Assembly: GCA_018433885.1 (NCBI GenBank) | Contig: JAHDQK010000014.1 | Span: 1-64,000, forward strand | Length of the DNA stretch: 64,000 bases | Direction of reading: 5' to 3' | Source of the DNA: Candidatus Cloacimonadota bacterium | GTDB taxonomy: Bacteria; Cloacimonadota; Cloacimonadia; Cloacimonadales; Cloacimonadaceae | Shown here: piece after piece, positions 45,504 to 54,246 of the stretch | Position numbering within the stretch: position 1 is the stretch's first letter | Layout of the letters: each line of letters starts with the position of its first letter | The notes under the pieces: model-generated | What the model was told of the DNA's origin: nothing | Seen by the model: the letters and a program-made list of their open reading frames with translations, nothing else | The model's database searches: none | Made by a program: the position numbers and the translations under genes

Positions 45504-46742
45504 TCAAAGTTGATTTGTTCTTCTTCCAATGTCCCTACGACACTGCGCTTGGGGAAAATCTATCTTCTCAATATCACGATAGACTGCAGATCTAGCCGAT
45601 TCCAATTCGTCTGCCTGGGCGACAACGCACAATACTCTGCCGCCAGAGCTCAACCAAGCCGATTCACCTCGCTTAACCCCTGCAAAATAAACTTTGGCTT
45701 CCAGTTGGGGGATTTTAATGGGTAGGTTTTTGGGGTAGTTGCCGGGATATCCAGGGGCTGCCAGTACTACCGCAACCGCACTTCCAGAATCCCATTCAAG
45801 AACAAGTTCGTTCACCCGTATCTGAGTGACTGCCAGGCAGATATCCATGATATCCGTCTTTAGCAAAGGCAGTACCGCCTCGGTCTCGGGATCTCCCAAT
45901 CGACAGTTAAACTCTATTACTTTGGGACCATTCTTTGTGATCATCAAGCCCACATAGAGAACGCCGGCATAGGGGCATCCCTCTGCTTGCATGGCTTCTA
46001 GAACGGGTCCTATTATTTTATCTTCTATCTCCTGGCGATAGGGCTCTGCTTCCAAAACCGGACAATAGGCACCCATTCCACCAGTGTTTGGCCCTACATC
46101 GCCATCAAAGAGCTGTTTATGATCCTGCGCGAACTGAGTAGTGCAGAAGTTTCTGCCATCGCTGATAGCAAAAAGTGAAACTTCCCATCCTTCCAGATAC
46201 TCCTCCGCGAGAACTCCCGTACTACCGAACTGTTGATTTAGCAATTCCCGACAAACATCTTCCGCTTCCTGAGGATTGTGGGTAATCACCACGCCTTTGC
46301 CGGCGGCAAGTCCATCCGCCTTCAATACTACTGGCATCGAAAACCCGGATATCACTTCATGTATCTCGGAAGAATTATTGATCATTTGGTGCCTGGCGGT
46401 GGGGATGTGGTATCTATTCATGATATCTTTGGCAAAAGCTTTGGAACTCTCCAAACGGGCTGCTGCCTGAGATGGGGCAAATACGGGTATCGCAGCATCC
46501 TTCAGAAAGTCCGACACTCCATCGGCAATCGGCTGTTCCGGGCCGATAAATACCATGTCGATATGCTCTTTCTGGCAAAAATCAAGAATCGCTTGCCGAT
46601 CGGGAAGATCAAGACACTTATATTCTTGCGCGATACCTTCATTACCGGGGCACACATACATTGTGTCGGTCTTTTGACTACGGGAGAAGGCATCTGCGAT
46701 CGCATGTTCTCTTGCTCCGCTGCCCAATATTAGTACTTTCAA
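45504..46742 (-). CDS. purD: Phosphoribosylamine-glycine ligase
   Basis: 412-aa ATP-grasp enzyme (GARS) of purine synthesis. MKVLILGSGAREHAIADAF, KADGLAAGKGVVI, EEYLEGWEVSLFAISDG, GGMGAYCPV and EFNCRLGDPETEAVLPLL are all typical. It lies 15 nt before the porU start and 1 nt after cinA. Confidence 0.96.
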   Translation of the reverse strand: MKVLILGSGAREHAIADAFSRSQKTDTMYVCPGNEGIAQEYKCLDLPDRQAILDFCQKEHIDMVFIGPEQPIADGVSDFLKDAAIPVFAPSQAAARLESSKAFAKDIMNRYHIPTARHQMINNSSEIHEVISGFSMPVVLKADGLAAGKGVVITHNPQEAEDVCRELLNQQFGSTGVLAEEYLEGWEVSLFAISDGRNFCTTQFAQDHKQLFDGDVGPNTGGMGAYCPVLEAEPYRQEIEDKIIGPVLEAMQAEGCPYAGVLYVGLMITKNGPKVIEFNCRLGDPETEAVLPLLKTDIMDICLAVTQIRVNELVLEWDSGSAVAVVLAAPGYPGNYPKNLPIKIPQLEAKVYFAGVKRGESAWLSSGGRVLCVVAQADELESARSAVYRDIEKIDFPQAQCRRDIGRRTNQL

Positions 46743-46743
46743 A

Positions 46744-47970
46744 TTATATCTCCCCCAAACATCTCGCCAGCTCTAGAATAGCAGCTTCTGCAGCCTTGTG
46801 ACGTATGCTTTCACGATCACCATTGAATATCTTGTGCACGGCAAACTCGCGGTCAATTATGCGGAAAGCATAGTACACAGTGCCCACCGGTTTATCAGGA
46901 GAACCGCCATCTGGTCCCGCAATGCCAGTAACCGCGATCGAAACATTTGATTCACAGAGTTTTTGCACACCCAGAGCCATTGCCCGGGCACATTCCGCAC
47001 TTACCGCCCCATGCTTTTCCAGAACTTGTTGCGGAACCCCCAGAGCCTTTACTTTTACACTATTGGCATAGCTCACCACTCCCCCCATAAGGGTTGCTGA
47101 AGCCCCCGGAATATCAGTGAGATAGCGTTGAACCAAGCCTCCAGTACAGGATTCCGCGACGGATAGTGTAAGAGCTTTATTTTTCATAAGATTCAGTAGA
47201 TAGCACGCAGGTTCATCCTCGTCGTAGCCCCAGATATGTTCCTTTGCCAGATGCTCCACGTAACTACCCGCTTTTGCTACTGCCTGAGAATCCTCACCAT
47301 ACAAACGAAGATCCACGCGTCCGGTCTGTGGTAGCCATGCCAAAGACACTCCCGCGGGGATCATCGCGCTATCGATCTTCTCCGCCAAGGCGGATTCACC
47401 GATACCATATGTGTGAATATTCAACACTGTAAGGCTTTGTGCTTCTTTGTAGCTTTGTTTTAAGATCCCACGGATATGGGTATTGAAGATGTAACGCATT
47501 TCCAGCGGGACACCCTGCAGGGCGAAGAACTGCTTTCCAGAATCACTGAAATGCAATCCCGGAGCTGTTCCACGATCGTTTTTCAGCACCCGGAAACCAT
47601 TGGGTACCATTGCCTGGCAGCGATTGGATTCCGGCATGGGAGTGTTGCGATGTGCAAACATTCTGCAGATATGCAACCAGATTTCTTCATCATAACGCAA
47701 AGGCGCTGCGAAGTATTTGGCGATTGACTCTCTGGTGATGTCGTCTTGGGTGGGACCCAGCCCGCCAGTCGTGATCACCACATCGTATCTTTTCCAGCAG
47801 TAATCCAATGCTTCAATGATAGCCTCGGGGTCATCCGGAATAGTTTCGCTATAATGCACCGGGATACCCAGATCCGCCAAGTTCTTTCCCAACCAAGCAA
47901 GGTTGCTGTTCAGAGTTCTGCCCAACAACAACTCGTTGCCGATGCTGATAATCGCGCTGCTAAATACCAT
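46744..47970 (-). CDS. cinA: CinA-family nicotinamide-nucleotide amidohydrolase
   Basis: 408 aa. N-terminal MoCF-like (COG1058) domain with SIGNELLLGRTLNSNLAWLGKNLADLGIPV and ITTGGLGPTQDDITRE. C-terminal PncC domain (about 250-405) with LSVAESCTGGLVQRYLTDIPGAS and AVTGIAGPDGGSPDKPVGTVYYA. Deamidates NMN for NAD recycling. It is 1 nt downstream of proS. Confidence 0.94.
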   Translation of the reverse strand: MVFSSAIISIGNELLLGRTLNSNLAWLGKNLADLGIPVHYSETIPDDPEAIIEALDYCWKRYDVVITTGGLGPTQDDITRESIAKYFAAPLRYDEEIWLHICRMFAHRNTPMPESNRCQAMVPNGFRVLKNDRGTAPGLHFSDSGKQFFALQGVPLEMRYIFNTHIRGILKQSYKEAQSLTVLNIHTYGIGESALAEKIDSAMIPAGVSLAWLPQTGRVDLRLYGEDSQAVAKAGSYVEHLAKEHIWGYDEDEPACYLLNLMKNKALTLSVAESCTGGLVQRYLTDIPGASATLMGGVVSYANSVKVKALGVPQQVLEKHGAVSAECARAMALGVQKLCESNVSIAVTGIAGPDGGSPDKPVGTVYYAFRIIDREFAVHKIFNGDRESIRHKAAEAAILELARCLGEI

Positions 47971-47971
47971 A

Positions 47972-49495
47972 TCAATAAGATTTTGCGAAAATCACACGCT
48001 TATCTGACGCTTTACCACAACAGATACAAGAGCCTTCTTCCGGCTCGGCGTCGAAGGGGATACAGCGAATCGTGACCTTGAGATCATCTTTTATCTTTTC
48101 TTCGCACGCGGTGTCTCCGCACCAATGAGAGTGCGCGAAACCACCATGAATCTCAGGTTGCGCCTCGTTTTTGGGGCTGAAGAACTTATAGAATTTTTTG
48201 TTATCGTCGATCTTTACAGTATGCTCTTGCCGGAAATCCAGCGCGCGCTGATAATAGCTATCCTGAATACCGCGAAGACTGGAAAGCACATATGCCTTGA
48301 TGTTGTCTAAATGGACACTTTCTTTTTCTCTGGGTTCCTTATCGCGTCTGGAAATCATCACGGCATTCGCTGCCACGTCGCGGGGGCCAATCTCGATGCG
48401 GATCGGGATACCCTTTTTGATCCAGTACCAATTACGTTCACTACCGGTGAGATCCCGATCGTCCAGTTCGGTGTAAATCCGGATATCTTCAAACATGGCT
48501 CCGGCAAATTCTTGCCGAATCTTCTTACAATACTCCAGCACGCTTACTCTCTCTTCCTCATTACGGAATATGGGAATCAGAGCAATATGGGAAGGTGCAA
48601 TCTTAGGTGGCAATGCTAAACCATTATCATCGCTATGAGCCATTATCAACGCTCCGATCAAGCGGGTGGAGACTCCCCACGAAGTAGTCCAAGCATATTC
48701 AAACTCGCCATTTCTACCCTGGAACTTGATGTTGGAAGCTTTAGCAAAATTCTGGCCCAGGAAGTGTGAGGTACCGGCTTGCAGGGCTTTACGATCCTGC
48801 ATCATCGCCTCTATGCAATAAGTATTTACTGCTCCTGGGAACTTCTCGCCCTCGGTTTTTTCACCTTGAATCACAGGAATAGCCAAGTATTCAGCGGCAA
48901 ACTTGGCATATACATCCAGCATTTTCCGGGTTTCTTCCATTGCGTCTTCACTGCTTTCATGAACGGTATGCCCCTCTTGCCAGAGGAATTCTGCGGTTCG
49001 TAGAAACAGCCGGGTACGCATCTCCCAACGGACGATGTTAGCCCATTGGTTTATGAGAAGCGGCAGATCCCGGTAGGAATTTACCCATTTGGCAAAGGAC
49101 GCGCCGATGATGGTTTCGCTGGTGGGTCTCACGATCAGGGGTTCGGTAAGTTCGCCTGCAACTTTAAGTCCACCCTCGCCATTATCTTCCAAACGGGAGT
49201 GGGTGACCACCGCGCATTCCTTGGCAAAACCTTCCACATGCTCGGCTTCCTTCTCGAAATAGCTTTTCGGGATGAATAGGGGGAAGTATGCATTGCGATG
49301 GCCGGTTTCCCGAAACATCACATCCAAAGTGCGTTGGATATTTTCCCAAATGGCATAGCCCCAAGGCTTGATCACCATACAGCCGCGCACATCGCTGTTC
49401 TCTGCCAGATCCGCATTTTTTATTACTTGTTGATACCACTCCGCATAATTCTGCTCGCGAGTCGGTTCAATTGCTGTCCTGTTCTGTTTACTCAT
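47972..49495 (-). CDS. proS: Prolyl-tRNA synthetase (short, archaeal/eukaryal-type)
   Basis: 507 aa from the ATG at 49495 with GGAG 6 nt upstream; earlier in-frame starts add a tail without a site. Contains RPTSETIIGASFAKWVNSYRDLPLLINQWANIVRWE, FLWQEGHTVHES (motif 2), and GLALPPKIAPSHIALIPI (anticodon domain start). It lacks the YbaK-type editing insert and has the extended Zn-binding C-terminal part (CIPFDAEPEEGSCICCGKASDK), so it is the type 3 enzyme. The upstream region 49496-49897 shows no gene. Confidence 0.95.
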   Translation of the reverse strand: MSKQNRTAIEPTREQNYAEWYQQVIKNADLAENSDVRGCMVIKPWGYAIWENIQRTLDVMFRETGHRNAYFPLFIPKSYFEKEAEHVEGFAKECAVVTHSRLEDNGEGGLKVAGELTEPLIVRPTSETIIGASFAKWVNSYRDLPLLINQWANIVRWEMRTRLFLRTAEFLWQEGHTVHESSEDAMEETRKMLDVYAKFAAEYLAIPVIQGEKTEGEKFPGAVNTYCIEAMMQDRKALQAGTSHFLGQNFAKASNIKFQGRNGEFEYAWTTSWGVSTRLIGALIMAHSDDNGLALPPKIAPSHIALIPIFRNEEERVSVLEYCKKIRQEFAGAMFEDIRIYTELDDRDLTGSERNWYWIKKGIPIRIEIGPRDVAANAVMISRRDKEPREKESVHLDNIKAYVLSSLRGIQDSYYQRALDFRQEHTVKIDDNKKFYKFFSPKNEAQPEIHGGFAHSHWCGDTACEEKIKDDLKVTIRCIPFDAEPEEGSCICCGKASDKRVIFAKSY

Positions 49496-49897
49496 TGTGT
49501 CTCCATTGAATTTTTGCCTAGATACCACAATCGCCATCACAGCCTTTCTGTCAATGATCTTTAGGTTATACAACATCATTGGAGCCTTTCGTAGTGCGGT
49601 AGTGTGCAATTCTGACCCTTCCAGACTATTACATTGTGTTGAATATCAGTGAGTTATCTGCATAAAGAGCTGTTGAGATTTTTCCATCGGACATCTGCTG
49701 CCAAGAGCTTGAGTAGCTTCACACTATATTTAGTTACACAATGTCCCCATTTGTTTATTTTCGATTAATCCGCTTAATCCAAAACTAATTCTGGAATAGA
49801 GAGGTAGATATTTTGAAACGAGACTTATAATGAACTACCGTTGTTCCTAAAGAATCATCCCATCTTCTGTGGAAAAGTATCAATACCTCTTTCCACG

Positions 49898-49990
49898 CCC
49901 ATTGCCCGAATGAGTCGGCATGCAGTCTTGATGCAGTGGAGACTGCATGATCACAGCTTGGAAACAGCTTGCAGTAATGGGGATGAATGG
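49898..49990. repeat. Structured intergenic repeat, copy D
   Basis: Starts CCCATTGC (49898-49905), preceded by the same CACG seen before copy A, and ends AATGGGGATGAATGG (49976-49990). A perfect 9-bp inverted repeat ATGCAGTCT (49920-49928) / AGACTGCAT (49940-49948) encloses the GATGCAGT core (49930-49937). CCCATT and AATGGG at the two ends can pair. Confidence 0.65.
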
Positions 49991-50017
49991 TCTTGTAGAT
50001 TAGTTTCCCCATAATAC

Positions 50018-50046
50018 AAGAGACCGGCTGTTCAGACCGGTCTCTT
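50018..50046 (-). terminator. Terminator after the large lipoprotein gene
   Basis: Perfect 10-bp stem AAGAGACCGG (50018-50027) / CCGGTCTCTT (50037-50046) with a 9-nt loop, 22 nt past the stop of the minus-strand gene. The plus-strand side has TTTTTA; the minus-strand T-tract is weaker (TGTATT). Confidence 0.7.
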
Positions 50047-50068
50047 TTTATTATCGATGTTTGGGATA

Positions 50069-52522
50069 TTAGAGGAGTTCGTTCCAGATCTTGGTAATCA
50101 TTGCTTTGGTATCCGCATCTTTCATATAAGAAAGCGGGAAAGTAAACAGATACGCTCTGGAATTCAAACTTGAAGCAGGGTTAACTTTTCTGATGCCAAT
50201 GGTCTTACCATTCAGGGCATCGTACTGGGTTTGTGTGGGTGAGTAGGCATCTTGTCCCACTGTTTTCAGTTGCATTGTGTAGAGATCCTCACCATTATGC
50301 AGAGGCACATTGTTCGAGTTCACGGGGAAATAGGAAACCGCAGAAAGTCCCATTCTACCCTCAACTATCGGGCTGAAGCTGGGTGGGTCAACCAATTGCA
50401 AGTTTACATCAGGGAATGCCATATTACCCGCGGCTTTCACCATGAACGGGTTACTAAGCAAGGAGTTACCCAGAATCTCAAGTTGTGGTCTATCTGGTAA
50501 TCCCAAGTGGTTTATCAGCGTGGTACGTTGTCCACTTTTGGACATTGCCGTGGCGATGGAGCTGAACTTCATCGTGTGAGAAACCACTAAGTTTCCGCCC
50601 TTTTGCATGTATAACGAGAAGGCATCGATTTCTCTGAGTAAGTTGCCATCGCTGGTGGGGTTATCGCTATGGTAAATCACCATTTTGTAGCCTTGCAACA
50701 ATCCGTATGAAATATGGCGCAAGCGGTTATCCGCCATGGTGCCATTTGCACCTGAAGCACCGTATTTGATTACCTTTATCTGGTCATTATTGAGACCCAA
50801 TCCGGAAACCATGTTCATATACTTTGCATCTACAACATCATCCGGAGAAACACCAGCATTATTCTGGTCGTCATCGATGATGAGAATGCCTTCACGGTTT
50901 GCAGGCTGTGTAGCGGGATGCACTACGAATTCCAGAACTGCGGGCTCGAGGGAATATTTTTCCTGCATATCTTCGCAACGGACTTCAAACTTGTGGCGTC
51001 TGCCGGGTTCAAGTTGGTCGGAAGTAAGCACGATGGATTGCAACAGCGGTGATGATACCGGCACACGCAACCATACTTTACCATTTTCATCCGGAGCAGT
51101 ATTGTATTCTGAAGGAGGGAACGGCGGGAACTCGAATGGAGCGTCGTCGTAGCGAATATGGAAGTGAGTGATCTCGCTATAATAGTTTACAGGTACGCTA
51201 GGGGAGTGTTCACTGAGAACCACATCTACTTTCTTTTCATAGGGATCGTCCAGAGGATAACCGCTGCCATCCTGCTTTTCGTATTCACCCCACCAACCCC
51301 AACGGACATAGACTTTCAGGTTTTCGCTGTAAACGGTAGAAAATACTCCATCGGGATCTCTGAACAGGGAGGTTGCATAACGCTGTCTGCCTCCACTAAG
51401 GCTAAAGGGAACAGCTTCTTGGTTATAATCATCACCCCAGTCTTCGTAATGGTTATCGCCCAGAGCAAGTATCTTTCTGCTATAGAGCAGGGTGCGAGGA
51501 CGGAAACCGGGTTTCACTTTGAAGGTGATCACGGCAGAGCTATCGGGAGCTGCTCCGGGAGCCAAAGACACAGCCCCAGCCATATCGGTAGCACGAGCTA
51601 CAATCCGGGTAGTGGTTCCCAGCGAAGTGCCGTTCTCGTCGTAGTCGTAAATCAAAGGCGGATTTGTGTTTGCAGTCAGCCTAAATTCATCGATCTTCTC
51701 TTCATTTTCGCTACTGATCCAGTCCGTTTCGCTTCCTGGAATAATCGCACCGGAAGCATCGTTTACTTTCATCATCCGGAATTCGAATTTATAGGGAACG
51801 GGAAGAATGAAAGGATCGCTATCATGCATGGTGAATTTAAGACGGATACCGCTACCGACATCTCTGCCGTTAGGATTACCCTTGGTAGTATCCAAAATGC
51901 AGGTAGGGCGAGGTGAACTGGTGCGGAATCTGCGCCATGCGGATTCTCCCACGATGTCTCCCCTATTATCCACAGCGATCACTTCGAAGTGGGAAATTGT
52001 AGGAGCTGGATTGCCAAATTCGTCCGCCGCAGGGAAGTTTATCACAGCATATTTCTGGGATGTCCAGATCGTGCGATCTGCTTCAGGATCATCCAAAGGG
52101 ATAGTTTGATCGGCACTGGGTAGATAGTGATATGCCCAACCCTCTCTGGAAGTACCCAGGAGATTGGGATTGTTTAAAATTACATTCGGGATCAAGCCAT
52201 CAGCACCTCTGCTGATAATCGAGTAACCGGGGGTAGGGATAGGTTCGTAATTCTCGTCTAACACGCGAAATGCGTATCCTACTATCACTCCATCCGGGTC
52301 GTAAGCATTCCAGAATATTCTCTGTTGGAACGCATATTCGTGAGTAAGCGTATCCACAACCGCAGGTACGCTATCTTCAGTCCAGCCTTCATATGAGGTT
52401 ATGCTGATCACCGGCTTCTGGTTATCAAATCTGCTGCCGGACTTTCCACAACCAGTAATCAACAAAGCTGTGACCGTAAGTAACAAGATGACTGCCAAGA
52501 GCTTAAAACTCTTAATATTCAT
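50069..52522 (-). CDS. Large lipoprotein of unknown function
   Basis: 817 aa from the ATG at 52522 (GGGAGG upstream). Signal peptide with lipobox TALLITGCGKS. The first about 330 residues look like Ig/FN3-type beta domains (YEFQQRIFWNAYDPDGVIVGYAFRVLDENY; ISHFEVIAVDNRGDIVGE). The C-terminal part (about 555-817) starts GILIIDDDQNNAGVSPDDVVDAKYMNMVSG and contains KMVIYHSDNPTSDGNLLREIDAFSLYMQKGGNLVVSH, reminiscent of glutamine-amidotransferase-like/DUF folds in surface proteins. It is likely outer-membrane anchored, with no enzymatic assignment. Confidence 0.7.
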   Translation of the reverse strand: MNIKSFKLLAVILLLTVTALLITGCGKSGSRFDNQKPVISITSYEGWTEDSVPAVVDTLTHEYAFQQRIFWNAYDPDGVIVGYAFRVLDENYEPIPTPGYSIISRGADGLIPNVILNNPNLLGTSREGWAYHYLPSADQTIPLDDPEADRTIWTSQKYAVINFPAADEFGNPAPTISHFEVIAVDNRGDIVGESAWRRFRTSSPRPTCILDTTKGNPNGRDVGSGIRLKFTMHDSDPFILPVPYKFEFRMMKVNDASGAIIPGSETDWISSENEEKIDEFRLTANTNPPLIYDYDENGTSLGTTTRIVARATDMAGAVSLAPGAAPDSSAVITFKVKPGFRPRTLLYSRKILALGDNHYEDWGDDYNQEAVPFSLSGGRQRYATSLFRDPDGVFSTVYSENLKVYVRWGWWGEYEKQDGSGYPLDDPYEKKVDVVLSEHSPSVPVNYYSEITHFHIRYDDAPFEFPPFPPSEYNTAPDENGKVWLRVPVSSPLLQSIVLTSDQLEPGRRHKFEVRCEDMQEKYSLEPAVLEFVVHPATQPANREGILIIDDDQNNAGVSPDDVVDAKYMNMVSGLGLNNDQIKVIKYGASGANGTMADNRLRHISYGLLQGYKMVIYHSDNPTSDGNLLREIDAFSLYMQKGGNLVVSHTMKFSSIATAMSKSGQRTTLINHLGLPDRPQLEILGNSLLSNPFMVKAAGNMAFPDVNLQLVDPPSFSPIVEGRMGLSAVSYFPVNSNNVPLHNGEDLYTMQLKTVGQDAYSPTQTQYDALNGKTIGIRKVNPASSLNSRAYLFTFPLSYMKDADTKAMITKIWNELL

Positions 52523-52542
52523 CGATCCTCCCAAACATCAGG

Positions 52543-53466
52543 TTATAATTTCTTTTGGTTTTCATTAAAAATGACATCTATATATTCGTCAACTACTTTA
52601 TTTTGTCCTGCTGCCATCAGACACGCTTTCACCAAGTTAAGATACAAAACACTGGTAGTGATCCTGCCGATTCCACCTGGCACCGGAGTTATCGCTGCTG
52701 CCTTTTCCTTGCAGGCATCGAACAAGATATCGCCAACATAAGTCGAACCGCCATCCGGCTTGCTAATCTCGTTTATCCCAACATCAATCAGCACCGAACC
52801 TGTCGCCACCATATCTGCTGTGACGAAGTTTGGCTTGCCGATCGCGGCGATCAAGATATCGGCATTCTGGCAGATTTCCGCCAGATTAGCAGTTTGACTG
52901 TGGCAGACGGTAACCGTTGCATTAGCAAAGGCACGTTTCCATAACAGGATGTTTGCCAAGGGTTTGCCCACGACGTTAGAACGCCCAAGGATCACAGTTT
53001 TCTTGCCTTTGGGATCTATTCCGTAGTACTTTAAAGTGTAGTACACTGCCGCGGGAGTACAGGGTAGAAACACCTCGTTCTCCATCAGTATTTTTCCGAG
53101 GTTAATGGGGTGCAAAGCGTCTAGGTCTTTATCGGGATTCACACTTAGATTGATCAAAGAGTCGTCTATACCCTTTGGTAATGGCTTCTGGATCATGATC
53201 CCGTGGATCGTGGGGTCGCTGTTTGCCTGAAGAACAATCTCCAGGAGTTTCGTTTGACCACAGTCACTTTCCAGGGTTAACAACTCAGCCTCGCAACCCA
53301 GCTTGGGTGCGGTGTTCACGATGCTTTGCACATAGTATGAACTGGCGGGGTCTTCACCTACTTGAATAAGTAACATTTTGGGCTTTATCCCATGATCGGC
53401 TATTATGCTTCTGGATGCTTTGTTAATCGCCAGCGCTATCGCTTTGCCAGAGAGTTCTGTGTACAT
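52543..53466 (-). CDS. folD: Methylenetetrahydrofolate dehydrogenase/cyclohydrolase FolD
   Basis: 307 aa. Contains VGEDPASSYYVQSIVNTAPKLGCEAE (substrate-site Tyr and Lys region), IMIQKPLPKGID, the Rossmann signature VILGRSNVVGKPLANIL and VTPVPGGIGRITTSVLYLN. The catalytic Lys of the usual YxxxK motif is replaced (YYVQSI), so the cyclohydrolase step may be altered; this should be compared with relatives. It is adjacent to ymdB, 0-nt gap. Confidence 0.92.
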   Translation of the reverse strand: MYTELSGKAIALAINKASRSIIADHGIKPKMLLIQVGEDPASSYYVQSIVNTAPKLGCEAELLTLESDCGQTKLLEIVLQANSDPTIHGIMIQKPLPKGIDDSLINLSVNPDKDLDALHPINLGKILMENEVFLPCTPAAVYYTLKYYGIDPKGKKTVILGRSNVVGKPLANILLWKRAFANATVTVCHSQTANLAEICQNADILIAAIGKPNFVTADMVATGSVLIDVGINEISKPDGGSTYVGDILFDACKEKAAAITPVPGGIGRITTSVLYLNLVKACLMAAGQNKVVDEYIDVIFNENQKKL

Positions 53467-54246
53467 TTAAACCTCTACTTTGTAACGTAGTCTTTCTATG
53501 GATACCGCTTGCCCGGAATCTGGATTGGCTTCTACAATAATCGCGTTCACCATCAATCCCAGGTCCGAAGTCTCGAACCTGCGTGGTACTGAAGTGGTGA
53601 GTTTTTCCAGGATGATCTCCTTGCGAACTCCGATCACACTGTCGTGAGAACCGGTCATACCGACATCGGTAATGTAAGCCGTGCCGCCCGGCAGGATTTC
53701 TTCATCCGCGGTCTGGATATGCGTATGAGTACCAGCCATCAGAGTAGCCTTGCCATCCACAAACCAACCCATAGCACGCTTCTCGGAGCTCGATTCTGCG
53801 TGCATGTCCAAAAAAAGTGGCCGGGATTCGATTCTGGTGGTCAGAAACCCTTCAAATGCCTCAAATGGCGAGTTGCAGGGGGGCATAAATATCTGTCCAC
53901 AAATGCTGATGACATCCAATTCGAAGCCATTCTTGCGGATTGTATATACTTCATGTCCCGGCGCAGATTTGGGGTAGTTCAAGGGTTTTACGATTCTTGG
54001 TTCCCGGCAGATAAAATCGTGAGATTCTTCCCTATCCCAAAGGTGATTCCCTCCGGTAACGGCATCTACACCCGCGGCAAACAAGGGTTTCAGTGTCTTC
54101 TCAGTCAACCCCTTACCATCGGCTAGATTCTCTGCGTTGGCAATCACAAAATCCGCTTTAGTGCTGGCGACAATATCCCGCAAATGAGTCAGGAGTATCA
54201 TCCTGCCCGGCTTGCCGAAGATATCGCCAAAGAAGAGGATTCGCAT
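53467..54246 (-). CDS. ymdB: YmdB-family metallophosphoesterase
   Basis: 259 aa. MRILFFGDIFGKPGR, VIANAENLADGKGLTEKTL, VTGGNHLWDREE, FLDMHAESSSEKRAMGWFVDGKATLMAGTHTHIQTADEEILPGG and TDVGMTGSHDSVIGV are signature segments of YmdB/DUF1385-type phosphodiesterases (2',3'-cNMP or cAMP). It sits immediately downstream of rny, the usual rny-ymdB pair. Confidence 0.9.
   Translation of the reverse strand: MRILFFGDIFGKPGRMILLTHLRDIVASTKADFVIANAENLADGKGLTEKTLKPLFAAGVDAVTGGNHLWDREESHDFICREPRIVKPLNYPKSAPGHEVYTIRKNGFELDVISICGQIFMPPCNSPFEAFEGFLTTRIESRPLFLDMHAESSSEKRAMGWFVDGKATLMAGTHTHIQTADEEILPGGTAYITDVGMTGSHDSVIGVRKEIILEKLTTSVPRRFETSDLGLMVNAIIVEANPDSGQAVSIERLRYKVEV

Noticed and set aside
51158-51916. 252-codon plus-strand frame opposite the large lipoprotein gene
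   Set aside because: Antisense shadow; the minus-strand gene has a lipobox and SD.
53467-54246. The metallophosphoesterase as the missing CapA/PgsA of the pgs cluster
   Set aside because: Its motifs and rny neighbourhood are those of YmdB, far from the pgs genes, without a membrane anchor.
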